Notes: a model not told the origin generated them from the sequence alone. Positions 19,344-29,799 are shown, numbered from the stretch's first letter. The stretch is DNA of 64,000 bases from Glycomyces sambucus (GCF_900102815.1 NZ_FNGF01000001.1:889443-953442), one strand, 5' to 3'. Program-made: numbers and translations.

Positions 19344-19718
19344 TCATCGCGTGGTCTTCATTCGGTCTCTACCTGCTTCGTGTGCGGGAGTCGGCCTCTC
19401 GGCCGACTCCGACTCGACAAGGGCTCGCACCGCGGCGACGTCCACGGCTCCTTCTATCCTGAGCGCCCGGGCGAACGCACGCTTGCGAACTGCCTGGTCA
19501 AGGCAGTTCGAAGAGTGGTGCACATGGGCTCCGCGGCCGCTGAGGCGGCGCTGCGGGTCCGGAACCAAGCGGTTCTGGCAACCCTCAGAGCGTTGAACGA
19601 CGACGCGCAGCAGCTCGGAAGCGGAAGCACGTCTGCGGCATCCCACACAGGTGCGGACTACCGCTGCGTCACGTTGCGATCCGTTGATCAGTCTACCTCC
19701 CGGAGCGGCGGCCGCCAC
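19344..19718 (-). CDS. ylxR: YlxR family RNA-binding protein (DUF448)
   Basis: The [19 protein letters not shown] motif and the [20 protein letters not shown] stretch identify YlxR, a small protein always encoded between nusA and infB. The start is uncertain: no ATG, GTG or TTG lies between the nusA stop (19693) and the conserved VRTC. The coordinates use GTG 19718, which overlaps nusA by 26 nt (124 residues) and has AAGGAGGAG about 13 nt upstream. A CTG at 19691, with GGGAGG 5 nt upstream, is a good alternative (115 residues). Cys residues in the motif may bind metal in some members. Confidence 0.8.
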   Translation of the reverse strand: MAAAAPGGRLINGSQRDAAVVRTCVGCRRRASASELLRVVVQRSEGCQNRLVPDPQRRLSGRGAHVHHSSNCLDQAVRKRAFARALRIEGAVDVAAVRALVESESAERPTPAHEAGRDRMKTTR

Positions 19719-20727
19719 CGGCCGGGCCGGTCTCCTCCTTCGCGCCGCCGGACACGTGGGCGTCGGACTTGATGTCGATCCGCCATCCTGTGAGCCTGGC
19801 CGCAAGGCGCGCGTTCTGGCCTTCGCGGCCGATCGCGAGCGACAGCTGGTAGTCCGGGACGATGACCTCGGTCGAGCGCGTGGACTCGTCCACGACCCGC
19901 ACCGACAGGGTCTTCGCCGGCGAGAGGGCGTTCGCCACGAACTGCGCGGGGTCGGCGCTCCAGTCGACGATGTCGATCTTCTCGCCGCCGAGTTCGCTCA
20001 TGACGGCGCGCACGCGCGAGCCCATCGGGCCGATGCACGCGCCCTTCGCGTTGACGTCCTTCGTTGTGGCGCGCACCGCGATCTTGGAGCGGTGACCGGC
20101 CTCACGTGCGATCGCCGGGATCTCCACGGCGCCCTCGTCGATCTCGGGCACCTCGAACGCGAACAGCTTCTTGACCAGGGCCGGGTGGGTCCGGGAGAGG
20201 GTGATCTGGGGGCCGCGGGCGGTGCGGTTCACCTGGATCACGATCGCGCGGATGCGCTTCCCGTGCTCGTAGTTCTCGCCGGGCACCTGCTCGTTCAGCG
20301 GCAGGGTGGCCTCGATCTTGCCGAGGTCGACGGTGACGATGCCGCGCTCGTTGCGCTCGCCGTGGGCCTGGACGACGCCGGTGACGATGTCGCCCTCCTT
20401 GCCGGAGTACTCGCCGTAGTTCACCTCGTCGGCCGCTTCGCGGAGCCGCTGGAGGATGACCTGCTTCGCGGTCTGGGCGGCGATGCGGCCGAAGCCCTCG
20501 GGGGTGTCGTCGCGCTCGGAGACGACCTCGTCCTCTTCGTTCACCACCGGCACCAGCACATTGGCGATCCCGCTGTCGCGGTTCACCACGACTCGTGCGC
20601 GCTCATCGGCCCCGGGGGTGTGCTTGTAGGCGGTCAGCAGCGCCGATTCGATAGCGCCGAGGATTGTCTCGAAAGGGATGTCGCGCTCGCGTTCCAGCGA
20701 CCGCAGCGCGGCCAGGTCGATATGCAC
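19693..20727 (-). CDS. nusA: Transcription termination/antitermination factor NusA
   Basis: 344 residues, the short actinobacterial form without C-terminal acidic repeats. Domains in order: N-terminal RNA polymerase-binding domain ([29 protein letters not shown]), S1 domain ([10 protein letters not shown] to about 185), then two KH domains ([37 protein letters not shown]). NusA controls pausing, termination and antitermination. ATG 20727 has AAGGAG-type sequence upstream (CTTAAGGAGAACGG). It is the second gene of the rimP-nusA-ylxR-infB operon. Confidence 0.96.
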   Translation of the reverse strand: MHIDLAALRSLERERDIPFETILGAIESALLTAYKHTPGADERARVVVNRDSGIANVLVPVVNEEDEVVSERDDTPEGFGRIAAQTAKQVILQRLREAADEVNYGEYSGKEGDIVTGVVQAHGERNERGIVTVDLGKIEATLPLNEQVPGENYEHGKRIRAIVIQVNRTARGPQITLSRTHPALVKKLFAFEVPEIDEGAVEIPAIAREAGHRSKIAVRATTKDVNAKGACIGPMGSRVRAVMSELGGEKIDIVDWSADPAQFVANALSPAKTLSVRVVDESTRSTEVIVPDYQLSLAIGREGQNARLAARLTGWRIDIKSDAHVSGGAKEETGPAGGGRRSGR

Positions 20728-20804
20728 CCGTTCTCCTTAAGTCTTGAGTTGTCCTCACCGCGGCCGTTCAAGGCGTGCGAGCCGCGGGCGTCGCCATCGG
20801 ACGC

Positions 20805-21266
20805 TCACCGCAGCTCGATCTGCACCTTGCCGGGCCCCAGCTCGGCATAGGTGGCCGAGCGGCGCGCGCCGTCGGCCTCTAGTTCAATCCCCCGCTCGCT
20901 GGCATCCGCGATCCGCCCTTTCACGGGCTCCTCCCCGATGTTCACGGCTACCAAGCGCCCAATATTACGCCGCCAGTGCCGGGGCTCGGTCAGCGGACGG
21001 TCGACCCCGGGCGACGACACTTCCAGGGTATATGGGGTGTCGGCGAAGGGCCCGCCCGTGGAGTCGGACTCGTCCAGGGCCTTGGAGCACGCTTTCGAGA
21101 CAACGGCCACATCGTCCAGACTGATCCCGCCGTCCTTGTCCACAAGGACCCTGACGAGGAGCCGCCGACCGGCCTTGGTGACCGTCAGCCCCTCCAGGTC
21201 GAAACCCGCGGCCGAGACCGCCGGGTCGAGGATCGATTCCACTTCGGCGCGCTGCTCGGATCCCAT
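20805..21266 (-). CDS. rimP: Ribosome maturation factor RimP
   Basis: 153 residues. RimP acts in 30S assembly. Recognisable: GFDLEGLTVTKAGRRLLVRV, VDKDGGISLDDVAVVSKACS and LEVSSPGVDRPLTEPRHWRR, the family signature, followed by the SH3-like C-terminal domain. ATG 21266 sits 5 nt after GAGAGGAG; the GTG 6 nt earlier is too close to that site. It is the first gene of the operon and divergent from the DUF4439 pair, an arrangement also found at rimP in mycobacteria. Confidence 0.94.
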   Translation of the reverse strand: MGSEQRAEVESILDPAVSAAGFDLEGLTVTKAGRRLLVRVLVDKDGGISLDDVAVVSKACSKALDESDSTGGPFADTPYTLEVSSPGVDRPLTEPRHWRRNIGRLVAVNIGEEPVKGRIADASERGIELEADGARRSATYAELGPGKVQIELR

Positions 21267-21348
21267 GCGCACTCCTCTCGTATCGCCTATTTCGCCGAGA
21301 TTAACCGCCCGGAGTCAGAATGGAAAGGCAGCCTGGGAAACTGGGGGG

Positions 21349-21741
21349 GTGTTCACGACCCGACGCGGACTCCTGATCGGCGCGGCCGCATTCGCCGCCG
21401 CCGGGTGCACGGAGCAGGCGCAGATCACCACGTCCGACGCGGACCTCACCGCGGCGCTCCGCACCGCGCGCGCCCTCGCTCAAGGCGCCGACGCCTTGGG
21501 CTACGGCGAGATCGCCGAGGACCACCGCACCCACGCCGCGACCTTGGAACGGCTCTTGCGCCCCAACACGATCGCGGAGGAGGAGGCCGCGGCGCCGGCC
21601 GACGCCGACGCGCTCGCCGCCGCCGAGACCGCCGGGAGCGCCGAGGCCGCGGAGTCGTCGATGACGACGCAGTCGGACTACGCGGTGCTGTTCGGGGAGA
21701 TCGCGGCCAGCCGCGCCGCCCACGCGGCGGTGATCGCATGA
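21349..21741 (+). CDS. Putative Tat-exported lipoprotein paired with a DUF4439 protein
   Basis: 130 residues. The N-terminus FTTRRGLLIGAAAFAAAGC has a twin-Arg motif, a short hydrophobic stretch and a lipobox-like AAGC, so the mature protein should be a lipid-anchored outer-face protein starting at Cys 20. The remainder is Ala-rich and helical (LTAALRTARALAQGADALGY). GTG 21349 follows a G-rich run that can serve as ribosome site. Its 3' end overlaps the DUF4439 gene by 4 bp (ATGA). The two together resemble the Ala-rich gene pair beside rimP in mycobacteria. Function unknown. Confidence 0.72.
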   Translation: MFTTRRGLLIGAAAFAAAGCTEQAQITTSDADLTAALRTARALAQGADALGYGEIAEDHRTHAATLERLLRPNTIAEEEAAAPADADALAAAETAGSAEAAESSMTTQSDYAVLFGEIAASRAAHAAVIA

Positions 21742-22151
21742 CCGCGGTCGACACCGGCCTCGCGGCCGAGTACGCGGCGATCTTCGCCTTTAGCGCCGCC
21801 ACCGTGCACCTCGACGGCGACGCCCGCGACCGGGCCGAGGCCCTGGAGTCGGAGCACCGCACCCGGCGCGACCGGTTGCTGGACCACTACTCGGCGGCCG
21901 GGGCCGAGGCGCCCGCGCCCGCGGCGGGCTACGACGTCGGCGTCATCGCCGACGCGGCCGCCGCGCAGGAGCTGCTGACCGCGGTCGAGCTCGACGTCAC
22001 CGCGACCTGGCGGGCGGGCGTGGCCTCGTCCGACCCGGAGGAGCGGCGGCTGTGCCTCGACATGTACGCCGCCTCGGCGGTGTCGCTGGCGCAGTGGCGG
22101 CTCGCCATCGGCCAGGCGGTGGCCGATCCGTGGCCGGGACGCGCCGAATAA
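21738..22151 (+). CDS. DUF4439 (ferritin-like helical) protein
   Basis: 137 residues, almost entirely helical. LAAEYAAIFAFSAATVHLDG and the ALESEHRTRRDRLL helix carry Glu and His at ferritin-like spacing, as in DUF4439 domain proteins, although metal binding is not demonstrated. It has no signal peptide of its own; its start overlaps the stop of the lipoprotein gene, implying joint translation and perhaps a complex. It is followed by the operator region of the PadR gene. Confidence 0.75.
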   Translation: MTAVDTGLAAEYAAIFAFSAATVHLDGDARDRAEALESEHRTRRDRLLDHYSAAGAEAPAPAAGYDVGVIADAAAAQELLTAVELDVTATWRAGVASSDPEERRLCLDMYAASAVSLAQWRLAIGQAVADPWPGRAE

Positions 22152-22181
22152 TTCACTGACCTGGGGGAACGCGAACAAGGC

Positions 22182-22228
22182 ATACCGCGTATCCATCATT
22201 TGCATACCCGCTATACCCTACTGGGTAT
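22182..22228 (+). promoter_or_regulatory. Operator-like palindromes upstream of the PadR/ABC operon
   Basis: A 16-bp palindrome with 6-bp arms, ATACCC-TACT-GGGTAT (22213-22228), and a shorter one, ATAC-CGC-GTAT (22182-22192), lie 44-90 bp before the padR start. Both share the ATACC core. Position and symmetry suggest autoregulation by the PadR protein. Confidence 0.5.
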
Positions 22229-22271
22229 CTCCTCGAATCGGGGAGTGTCCCCCAGCGATGCGAGGTTGCAC

Positions 22272-22889
22272 ATGAGTGTCAAGCACAGCCTCCTGGCACT
22301 GCTCGAACGCGGCCCGGCCTACGGATACCAGCTCCGCACCGCGTTCGAGAGCGCCACCGGCAACACCTGGCCGCTCAACATCGGCCAGGTCTACACCACC
22401 CTCAACCGGCTCGAACGCGACCTGCTCGTCGAAGCCCTGCCCGAGAACGAGTCCGGCCAGCGCCCCTACCGGATCACCGACGCCGGCCGCCGCCAGCTCG
22501 CCGGCTGGTTCGCCTCCCCCGTCCAGGCCGCCGACCGGCCCCGCGACGAGCTCACCATCAAACTCGCCCTGGCCGTCACCACGCCAGGCGTCGACGTCGC
22601 CGACGTCATCCAGCGCCAGCGGACGGCCACCCTGCGCCTCCTTCAGGAGTACACCCGGCTCAAGGCCGCCGAGGACCACGCCGAACTCGCGTGGCGGCTG
22701 GTCCTGGAGTCGATGATCTTCCGCGCCGAGGCGGAGGTGCGCTGGCTCGACCACACCGAGGCCGTCGTCGCCCGCACCGGCCTGCCGGCGCCGAGCCCTT
22801 TCGCCGAGCACGTCGGACCGCACGCTGAACCGGGTGCCGAAACGCACGCCGAACGACCCGAGCCCGAGATCCTCCGAGAGAACCGGTGA
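22272..22889 (+). CDS. PadR-family transcriptional regulator
   Basis: 205 residues. The N-terminal winged helix (KHSLLALLERGPAYGYQLRT, then VYTTLNRLERDLLVEAL and PYRITDAGRRQL) is the PadR signature; the C-terminal part is a helical dimerisation domain with a disordered tail rich in Pro/Glu/His. PadR proteins usually repress a neighbouring exporter until a ligand binds. Its stop codon overlaps the start of the ABC ATPase gene (GTGA), so regulator and transporter are one operon, and palindromes lie upstream. ATG 22272. Confidence 0.9.
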   Translation: MSVKHSLLALLERGPAYGYQLRTAFESATGNTWPLNIGQVYTTLNRLERDLLVEALPENESGQRPYRITDAGRRQLAGWFASPVQAADRPRDELTIKLALAVTTPGVDVADVIQRQRTATLRLLQEYTRLKAAEDHAELAWRLVLESMIFRAEAEVRWLDHTEAVVARTGLPAPSPFAEHVGPHAEPGAETHAERPEPEILRENR

Positions 22890-23617
22890 CCCCCATGACC
22901 GTCCTCCAGCTCCGTGGCGTCAACCGCGTCCACGGCGCCGGCGACAACGCCGTGAACGCCCTCGTCGACACCGACCTCCAGGTCGCCGCCGGCGAACTCG
23001 TCGCCATCATGGGCCCCTCCGGGTCCGGCAAGTCCACGCTCCTCAACCTCGCCGGGGGCCTCGACGCCCCCACCTCCGGGCAGGTCCTCGTCGAGAACAC
23101 CGTCCTCGCGACCCTGAACAAGAAGCAGCTCGCGCGCCTGCGCCGCCGCAGCGTCGGCTACGTCTTCCAGGACTACAACCTCGTCCCCAGCCTCACCGCC
23201 GCCGAGAACGCGGCCCTGCCGCTCGAACTCGACGGCCTCTCCGCGGGCAAGGCGCGCGTGCAGGCGCTCGCCGCGCTCGAAGAGGTCGGCCTCGACGCCA
23301 AGCAGGCCGACCGGTTCCCCGACGAGCTCTCCGGCGGCCAGTCCCAGCGGGTCGCCATCGCCCGCGCCCTCATCGGCGAGCGGCGCCTCGTCCTCGCCGA
23401 CGAGCCGACCGGCGCCCTCGACTCCACCACCGGCGAGGAGGTCCTCAAGCTCCTGCGCCGCCGCTGCGACGCCGGCGCCGCCGGGCTCCTGGTCACCCAC
23501 GACGCCCGCCACGCCGGGTGGGCCGACCGCGTGGTGTTCCTGCGCGACGGCCGCGTCGTCGACTCCTCCGCGCCGCTCGCCGGCGCCGAGACCCTGCTCG
23601 AAGGGGCGGGCTCCTAG
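22886..23617 (+). CDS. ABC transporter ATP-binding protein (MacB/LolD type)
   Basis: 243 residues. Walker A GPSGSGKST (about residue 48), Q-loop VFQDYNLVPSLTA, signature LSGGQSQRVAIARAL, Walker B LVLADEPTGALD and the H-loop TH are all intact. The length and VFQDYNL motif place it with MacB/FtsE-type ATPases that drive FtsX-like permeases. GTG 22886 overlaps the padR stop; ATG 22895 is a possible alternative. The permease gene begins right after its stop codon. Confidence 0.93.
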   Translation: MTPMTVLQLRGVNRVHGAGDNAVNALVDTDLQVAAGELVAIMGPSGSGKSTLLNLAGGLDAPTSGQVLVENTVLATLNKKQLARLRRRSVGYVFQDYNLVPSLTAAENAALPLELDGLSAGKARVQALAALEEVGLDAKQADRFPDELSGGQSQRVAIARALIGERRLVLADEPTGALDSTTGEEVLKLLRRRCDAGAAGLLVTHDARHAGWADRVVFLRDGRVVDSSAPLAGAETLLEGAGS

Positions 23618-26425
23618 ATGGGCACCGCGACGGGCGCGGGCAACCGCCTGGCCTTCCGGATCGCGCGCCGCGAGGCGCTGCGCTACAAGGGGCGGTCGGT
23701 CCTGTCGATCACGCTCCTGGGGCTCCCCCTGCTCGCCGTCGCCATCGGCGCCAGCGCGTACGACACCGCGATGCTCTCCGACGAGGAGGAGGCCGCCCAG
23801 GTCCTCGGCGAGAACGAGGCGTACGTCGAGTTCGCCGTCCCCGGCGCACCGCTGGTGCAGCACAGCTGGAACGACCGCTGGTCGATGTACGACATGGACG
23901 ACTACGACGACCCGGGCCGCGCGGTCACCGACACCGAGATCCTCAACGCGCTCCCCGTCGGCTCCTGGATCGCGCCGTACACCCCCGACGCCGGTAGCGG
24001 CGACGCCGCGCAGGTGGAGACCCCCGACGGGCTCGGGCAGATCGCCACCTTCGGGTACAGCCTCGGCGACGGCCTCTACGAGGCCGCCGGACTGGAGTAC
24101 ATCGAGGGGTCCGCGCCCGGCAGGGGCGAGGTCGTCATCAGCAGCGCGGCCGCCGACTACCTCGAACTCGGGGTCGGCGACGACATCGACGTCGAGAGCG
24201 GCCCCGGCAGCGGCGAGCACGAGGTCAGCGGCATCGTCGAGTTCCCGTGGGACATCAACGGGCGCTTCGCGATCGGCGGGGTCTTCCCGGCCCAGGCCAG
24301 CGGCTGGCTGGTCGACACCCCCGAACCGCTCACCAAGGACCAGGCCACGGCGCTGAACGCGCTCGGGCTCACCGTGTGGGCGCAGTCCCTCCTGGACGAG
24401 CCGACCACCGGCGCGTACGCCGGGCAGCAGGTCATGGCCGACGACGCCGAGCTCATGATCTACGGGCTCATCATCGTCGCGGTCGTCATGGAGGTCGTGC
24501 TCCTGGCCGGGCCCGCGTTCGCGATCAGCGCCCGCAGGCGCACCCGCGAGTTCGCGCTCATGAGCGCCAACGGCGCGACCCCGGGCCAGATCCGCAACGT
24601 CGTCCTCGCGGGCGGCGTCCTCTTCGGCATCCTGGCCGCCGTCGCGGCGATCGTCCTCGGCATCGGCATCGTCGCGGCCGGGACGCCGTGGCTGGAGCAG
24701 TTGGTCGGCCACCGCAGCGCGGGGCTGCGGATCATGCCGGCCCTCCAGGCCGCGCTCGTCGGCGTCGCCCTCGCCACGGGGCTGCTCTCGGCGCTCGCCG
24801 CCGCGGTCAGCGCCTCGCGCGTCAACGTCGTGGAGGCCCTGACCGGGCGCTCGGGCCGCCACAAGAGCTCCAAGAAGTGGATGCTCACCGGCATCGCCAT
24901 GGTCGCGGCGGGCATCGCCGCGGGCCTGGGCGGGGTCGCGCTCTGGAGCCTGCCGCTCATGGCCGCGGCGATCATCCTGGCGCAGCTCGGCATGGTCGTG
25001 TGCACGCCCGCGCTGCTGTCGTTCGCCTCGCGGCTGGGCCGGTGGCTGCCGCTGGCCCCGCGCATGGCGCTGCGCGAGGCCGGGCGCAACCGCGGCTCCG
25101 CGGCGCCCGCGATCGCCGCCGTCCTCGGCGTGGTCGCGGCCGGCATGGCGTTCTCGATGATCGTCACCGCCGACGCGGTGCGCACCGAGCAGAACCAGGA
25201 GCGGCTGCTCCCCCAGGGCGCGATGACCTTGAGCCTGTGGGACAACGCCGGCCAGGAGGGGCAGGTGGACTGGGACGCGGTGGTGGCCGAGGCCCAGCCG
25301 ATCCTGGAGTCGCGCCTGAACGACCCCGAGCTGACGCCGGTGCCCACGTACAACGCGGACGACTGCGACGAGACCGCCTCGCAGCCGAACGGTGTGGTCG
25401 CCTGCCAGTGGTCGCTCACCCGGCCCGAGGAGAACCGCTGCTCGTACTGGGAGCAGGACCTCGTCGACGAGGAGGCCGAGCGGGCGGCCGTCGAGGCGGC
25501 CCGCGAGGACGAGCGGTGCGACGAGACCGCCGCCGACTTCAACGGCGGGATGTGGGACATCCCCGGCTCGACCGATCCGAAGATCGTCGCGGCCTACACC
25601 GACCTCGAAGGCGAGGAGCTGGACCGGGCCGTCGCGGTGCTGGAGGAGGGCGGGATCCTGGTCGCCGACCGGTTCGCGCTCACCGACGAGGGGACCGTGG
25701 TCCTGGAGCAGCGGCTCACCGAGTACGAGGAGGAGACCGGCATCACCGGCGACGAGGAGGTCGCGGTGAACAAGCTGGAGGTGCCCGCGATGTACGTGGA
25801 CCGGGGCCAGCTCGGCTACAACCGGGTCTTCCTGAGCCCGGGGGCGGCCGAGTCGATGGGTCTCGTCGCGGGCCTGTGGCAGCAGATCTACCTGGTGGAG
25901 ACCCCGACCGAGGTCGACACGGCCGCGGCCGAGGCGCTGGCGGCGGACTTCGACCAGGAGCTGGCCGGGGGCGACGTGTGGGCGCAGTTCAGCGTGGTCG
26001 ACTACACCGACCCGTTCACGTTCTACTTCACGATCGCCGTGACGGGGCTGTGCGCGCTCATCGCGCTGGGCGCCACCGCGGTGTCGACGGGGCTCATCAT
26101 CGCCGAGCAGAAGCGGGACATGGCCACACTCGGCGCCGTCGGTGCCGCACCGGGGCTGCGCAAGCGGTTCGCGATGTGGCAGACGGTGGTGATCGCGCTG
26201 TTCGGCGCCGGGCTGGGCACGGCCGCCGGGGTGATCGGGTACGCGCTCATCCGCGAGGCGCTGAACCGGCCGCTCCAGTGGTCCTACCCGTTCGAGACGC
26301 TGTACGGCTGGGAGCTGCCGTGGCCGAGCTTCGGGATCATGCTGCTGGCGGTGCCGCTCATCGCGGCGGCGGGGGCGCTCGTCTTCACGAAGGCGACGCT
26401 GCCGAGCGAGCGCCGGATCACGTAG
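23618..26425 (+). CDS. FtsX-like ABC transporter permease
   Basis: 935 residues. One N-terminal membrane helix, a large extracellular domain (about 50-270), three helices (about 285-400), a second FtsX half starting with about four helices (420-530), another extracellular domain rich in Asp/Glu and Cys (about 540-790), and three final helices. The first extracellular domain lies where MacB has its periplasmic domain. It works with the ATPase just upstream (ATG directly follows that TAG) and is controlled by the PadR regulator. The substrate is unknown; in actinobacteria such systems often export antimicrobials or lipids. Confidence 0.9.
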   Translation: MGTATGAGNRLAFRIARREALRYKGRSVLSITLLGLPLLAVAIGASAYDTAMLSDEEEAAQVLGENEAYVEFAVPGAPLVQHSWNDRWSMYDMDDYDDPGRAVTDTEILNALPVGSWIAPYTPDAGSGDAAQVETPDGLGQIATFGYSLGDGLYEAAGLEYIEGSAPGRGEVVISSAAADYLELGVGDDIDVESGPGSGEHEVSGIVEFPWDINGRFAIGGVFPAQASGWLVDTPEPLTKDQATALNALGLTVWAQSLLDEPTTGAYAGQQVMADDAELMIYGLIIVAVVMEVVLLAGPAFAISARRRTREFALMSANGATPGQIRNVVLAGGVLFGILAAVAAIVLGIGIVAAGTPWLEQLVGHRSAGLRIMPALQAALVGVALATGLLSALAAAVSASRVNVVEALTGRSGRHKSSKKWMLTGIAMVAAGIAAGLGGVALWSLPLMAAAIILAQLGMVVCTPALLSFASRLGRWLPLAPRMALREAGRNRGSAAPAIAAVLGVVAAGMAFSMIVTADAVRTEQNQERLLPQGAMTLSLWDNAGQEGQVDWDAVVAEAQPILESRLNDPELTPVPTYNADDCDETASQPNGVVACQWSLTRPEENRCSYWEQDLVDEEAERAAVEAAREDERCDETAADFNGGMWDIPGSTDPKIVAAYTDLEGEELDRAVAVLEEGGILVADRFALTDEGTVVLEQRLTEYEEETGITGDEEVAVNKLEVPAMYVDRGQLGYNRVFLSPGAAESMGLVAGLWQQIYLVETPTEVDTAAAEALAADFDQELAGGDVWAQFSVVDYTDPFTFYFTIAVTGLCALIALGATAVSTGLIIAEQKRDMATLGAVGAAPGLRKRFAMWQTVVIALFGAGLGTAAGVIGYALIREALNRPLQWSYPFETLYGWELPWPSFGIMLLAVPLIAAAGALVFTKATLPSERRIT

Positions 26426-26458
26426 GCCGTCGGCCGGATCGCATCGGCGCACATACGG

Positions 26459-26491
26459 AAAGGCCCGCCCGCGGAATGCGGGCGGGCCTTT
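26459..26491 (+). terminator. Rho-independent terminator of the padR/ABC operon
   Basis: AAAGGCCCGCCCGC and its perfect complement (14-bp stem, 5-nt loop GGAAT), ending in CCTTTCTGC. It begins 34 nt after the permease stop. Confidence 0.85.
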
Positions 26492-26505
26492 CTGCATGTG
26501 CGGGA

Positions 26506-26560
26506 GGCGGCGCCGGCTCAACCCCTCGGAGACATCGGCATCTCAGTGACCGGCGCCGCC
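26506..26560 (-). repeat. Inverted repeat downstream of map
   Basis: 11-bp perfect arms GGCGGCGCCGG (26506-26516) and its complement (26550-26560) separated by 33 nt. It lies 28 nt past the map stop on the minus strand and back to back with the ABC-operon terminator, so it may terminate map; the loop is unusually long. Confidence 0.45.
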
Positions 26561-26587
26561 CCGGCTCAGCTTATGAGGCGGATGCCA

Positions 26588-27484
26588 CTACGCCTGTCCC
26601 GCAGGCGTTCCGGCGGGGGCCCCTGTGGACGGGAGGGTGAGGACCTCGAAGCCGTCGCCGGTGACCAGGAGGGTGTGCTCGAACTGGGCGGACCACTTGC
26701 GGTCCCGGGTGACGGCGGTCCAGCCGTCGTCCCACATGTCGTGCCCGGCGGTGCCGAGGTTGATCATCGGCTCGATCGTGAAGGTCATGCCGGTCTCGAT
26801 CTCGGTGGTGAGCTCCGGGTTGTCGTAGTGCGGCACGTAGAGGCCGGAGTGGAACGAGGTGCCGATGCCGTGGCCGGTGAACTGGCGGACCACGCCGTAG
26901 CCGAAGCGGTCGGCGTACGCCTCGATGACCTTGCCGACGACGTTGAGCCGCCGCCCGGGCTTGACGGCCCTCATGCCGCGCCACGTGGCCTTCCAGGTGC
27001 GCTCGACCAGGTCGCGGACCTCCTGCGAGACGTCTCCGGCGAGGAACGTGGCGTTGCAGTCGCCGTGGACGCCGCCGATGAACGCGGTGATGTCGACGTT
27101 GACGATGTCGCCGTCCTCGACCACGGTGGAGTCGGGGATGCCGTGGCAGATGACCTCGTTGACCGAGGTGCAGCAGGACTTGGGGTAGCCGCGGTAACCG
27201 AGGGTCGAGGGGTACGCGCCGAGGTCGCACAGGTACTCGTGGACGAGGGCGTCGATCCGGTCGGTGGTGACCCCGGGGGCGACGGCCTTGCCGGCCTCGA
27301 CGAGGGCGTCGGCGGCGATGCGGCCGGCGGTGCGCATCCGCTCGATCGTCTCGGCGTCCTTGACCTCGCTGCCGGTGAACGGGGTCGGCGCGGGCCGGTC
27401 GACGTACTCGGGGCGCGCGATGGCGTCGGGGACGCTCCGCCGGGGGCTCTGCCTTCCGGGGCGCAGTGCGGGACGGGAACTCAT
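26588..27484 (-). CDS. map: Methionine aminopeptidase, type Ic
   Basis: 298 residues. It removes the initiator Met from new proteins and uses two metal ions. The core closely resembles mycobacterial Map[41 protein letters not shown] with the metal-binding Asp residues, [11 protein letters not shown] with the ligand His, and the Glu ligands in [10 protein letters not shown] and QFEHTLLV. A 40-residue N-terminal extension with a Pro-rich PAPTPF motif marks type Ic. ATG 27484 lies 6 nt after TACCCT, suggesting a leaderless mRNA. Confidence 0.95.
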   Translation of the reverse strand: MSSRPALRPGRQSPRRSVPDAIARPEYVDRPAPTPFTGSEVKDAETIERMRTAGRIAADALVEAGKAVAPGVTTDRIDALVHEYLCDLGAYPSTLGYRGYPKSCCTSVNEVICHGIPDSTVVEDGDIVNVDITAFIGGVHGDCNATFLAGDVSQEVRDLVERTWKATWRGMRAVKPGRRLNVVGKVIEAYADRFGYGVVRQFTGHGIGTSFHSGLYVPHYDNPELTTEIETGMTFTIEPMINLGTAGHDMWDDGWTAVTRDRKWSAQFEHTLLVTGDGFEVLTLPSTGAPAGTPAGQA

Positions 27485-27822
27485 CCGGACAGGGTAGCCA
27501 ACGCGGCCCGCGGGACCTGCGGGGCCGTTGTGGCACCGTTACCGAGACGACGCGGAAAAGTGCGGTTCGCGAGGAGAAAACCTCTTGCGTTTCGAGTCCC
27601 GAATCGGCATCCTGGGTGCACCGGCCCGCTCCTTCGAGCAGGTCGGACCCCGCGAAGCCTCTCCTATCCGAGCCGACGCGGGGCGCTGCTCCCGCGGTAG
27701 TGCCGGCGGCCGGATTCCCATCCGGGCACCGGCGTACGACACCTCCCGCGGTCGAGCGCCCCGCCTGTCCAACCCAGGCGGCGTGCAGTCGCCCTGCGTC
27801 GGCTCACCACACCCTCGATGGC
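27485..27822. other. Intergenic region upstream of map
   Basis: About 340 bases with no supported reading frame. It contains the probable map promoter at its left edge (TACCCT, minus strand 27496-27491) and a short GAGG/CCTC hairpin near 27571-27584. The rest has uneven codon bias in all frames; I see nothing else in it. Confidence 0.5.
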
Positions 27823-27861
27823 GAAAGGCCCGCGTCCCCCCGTCAGGGGCGCGGGCCTTTC
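27823..27861 (-). terminator. Rho-independent terminator after the membrane-protein gene
   Basis: GAAAGGCCCGCG pairs perfectly with CGCGGGCCTTTC, with an inner CCCC/GGGG extension; the minus-strand transcript ends in CCTTTCGCC. It lies 11 nt past the stop at 27873. Confidence 0.85.
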
Positions 27862-27872
27862 TCGAATCCGCC

Positions 27873-28403
27873 TCAGGCGGCTTCGAGCTCCTTGGTGGCG
27901 TCGTCGTCCTCCGAAGCGGCGGCGGCCGCCGCTTCGGGGGCGGTGACCTCCTGCGCGAGCCGCTCCCACAGCATCCCGCCGGAGTGGGCGATGGCGCCGA
28001 TGATCGAGGGCACGAACGGCAGCACCCAGTCGGCGAGGAACCCGGTGTGCGGCATGTTGAGCACGAGCATGGCCGAACCGGCGCACAGCAGGCCCTGGAG
28101 CGTGCCGCGCCAGGCCGCGCGGGTGCCGTCGATGACGGCCTCGCGCCGCTCGGTCGCCGGGTCGTGGAACTCCGAGAGCCCCGCGGCGTCGCGGCGGCCC
28201 AGGTAGGCCCCGACCACGGCCAGGACCGCGGTGCCCGCGATCACCGCGGCGAGCAGGCTGTTCTTGGTGACGACGTAGATCAGCGCGAACAGGAGCCCGC
28301 CGCCGAGGAGCGTCAGGACGCCCCGGATCCAGTCGACCTTCTCGCCGGGGTACCAGTAGTACTTCGTGACACCCTCGGAAATCTGGCGTTCGATCTTGCC
28401 CAT
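27873..28403 (-). CDS. Multi-pass membrane protein of unknown function
   Basis: 176 residues. Two adjacent hydrophobic helices (about 25-47 and 49-67), a polar segment with FHDPATERREAVIDG, a third and a fourth hydrophobic stretch (about 94-112 and 120-140), and an Ala/Glu-rich tail. No family recognised. I place the start at ATG 28403 (MGKIERQISEG), with GGGGAG 10 nt upstream; the longer frame has no ribosome site. Its own terminator follows, and 214 bp separate it from ispG, so it is probably transcribed alone. Confidence 0.65.
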   Translation of the reverse strand: MGKIERQISEGVTKYYWYPGEKVDWIRGVLTLLGGGLLFALIYVVTKNSLLAAVIAGTAVLAVVGAYLGRRDAAGLSEFHDPATERREAVIDGTRAAWRGTLQGLLCAGSAMLVLNMPHTGFLADWVLPFVPSIIGAIAHSGGMLWERLAQEVTAPEAAAAAASEDDDATKELEAA

Positions 28404-28617
28404 GTCGGTTGGCTCCCCATGTGTTCGCGGGCCCTGTGGCAGGCGCAGGCACGACAATTATGCGTGGCGCAGGACACGGTGCAGGCGGAATCCCACGAGT
28501 CACCATTATGCAATTTTGCACCGGGTGCGTACGGTGTCCGGTTCACCCCTGGCGTGAACTGCCGCTCTGTACAAGCGTACGGAAGCGCCCGTTCGTCCGG
28601 AGTCGGCGATCCGACAC
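28404..28617. promoter_or_regulatory. Upstream region of the membrane-protein gene with inverted repeats
   Basis: 214 bases, locally A+T-rich. Two inverted repeats stand out: TGCAATTTTGCA (28509-28520, 5-bp arms) and GTTCAC-N7-GTGAAC (28541-28559). A possible -10 CATAAT occurs on the minus strand near 28460. These may be regulator sites for the gene at 27873. Confidence 0.35.

Positions 28618-29799
<1,182 letters not shown>

Noticed and set aside
22643-26521. A 1292-codon minus-strand frame opposite the PadR and ABC genes
   Set aside because: Composition and codon-position bias fit the plus-strand genes; no start site or domain supports it.
28541-28559. GTTCAC-N7-GTGAAC as a PHO box
   Set aside because: The units are inverted, whereas PHO boxes are direct repeats of 11 bp; kept only as a generic inverted repeat.
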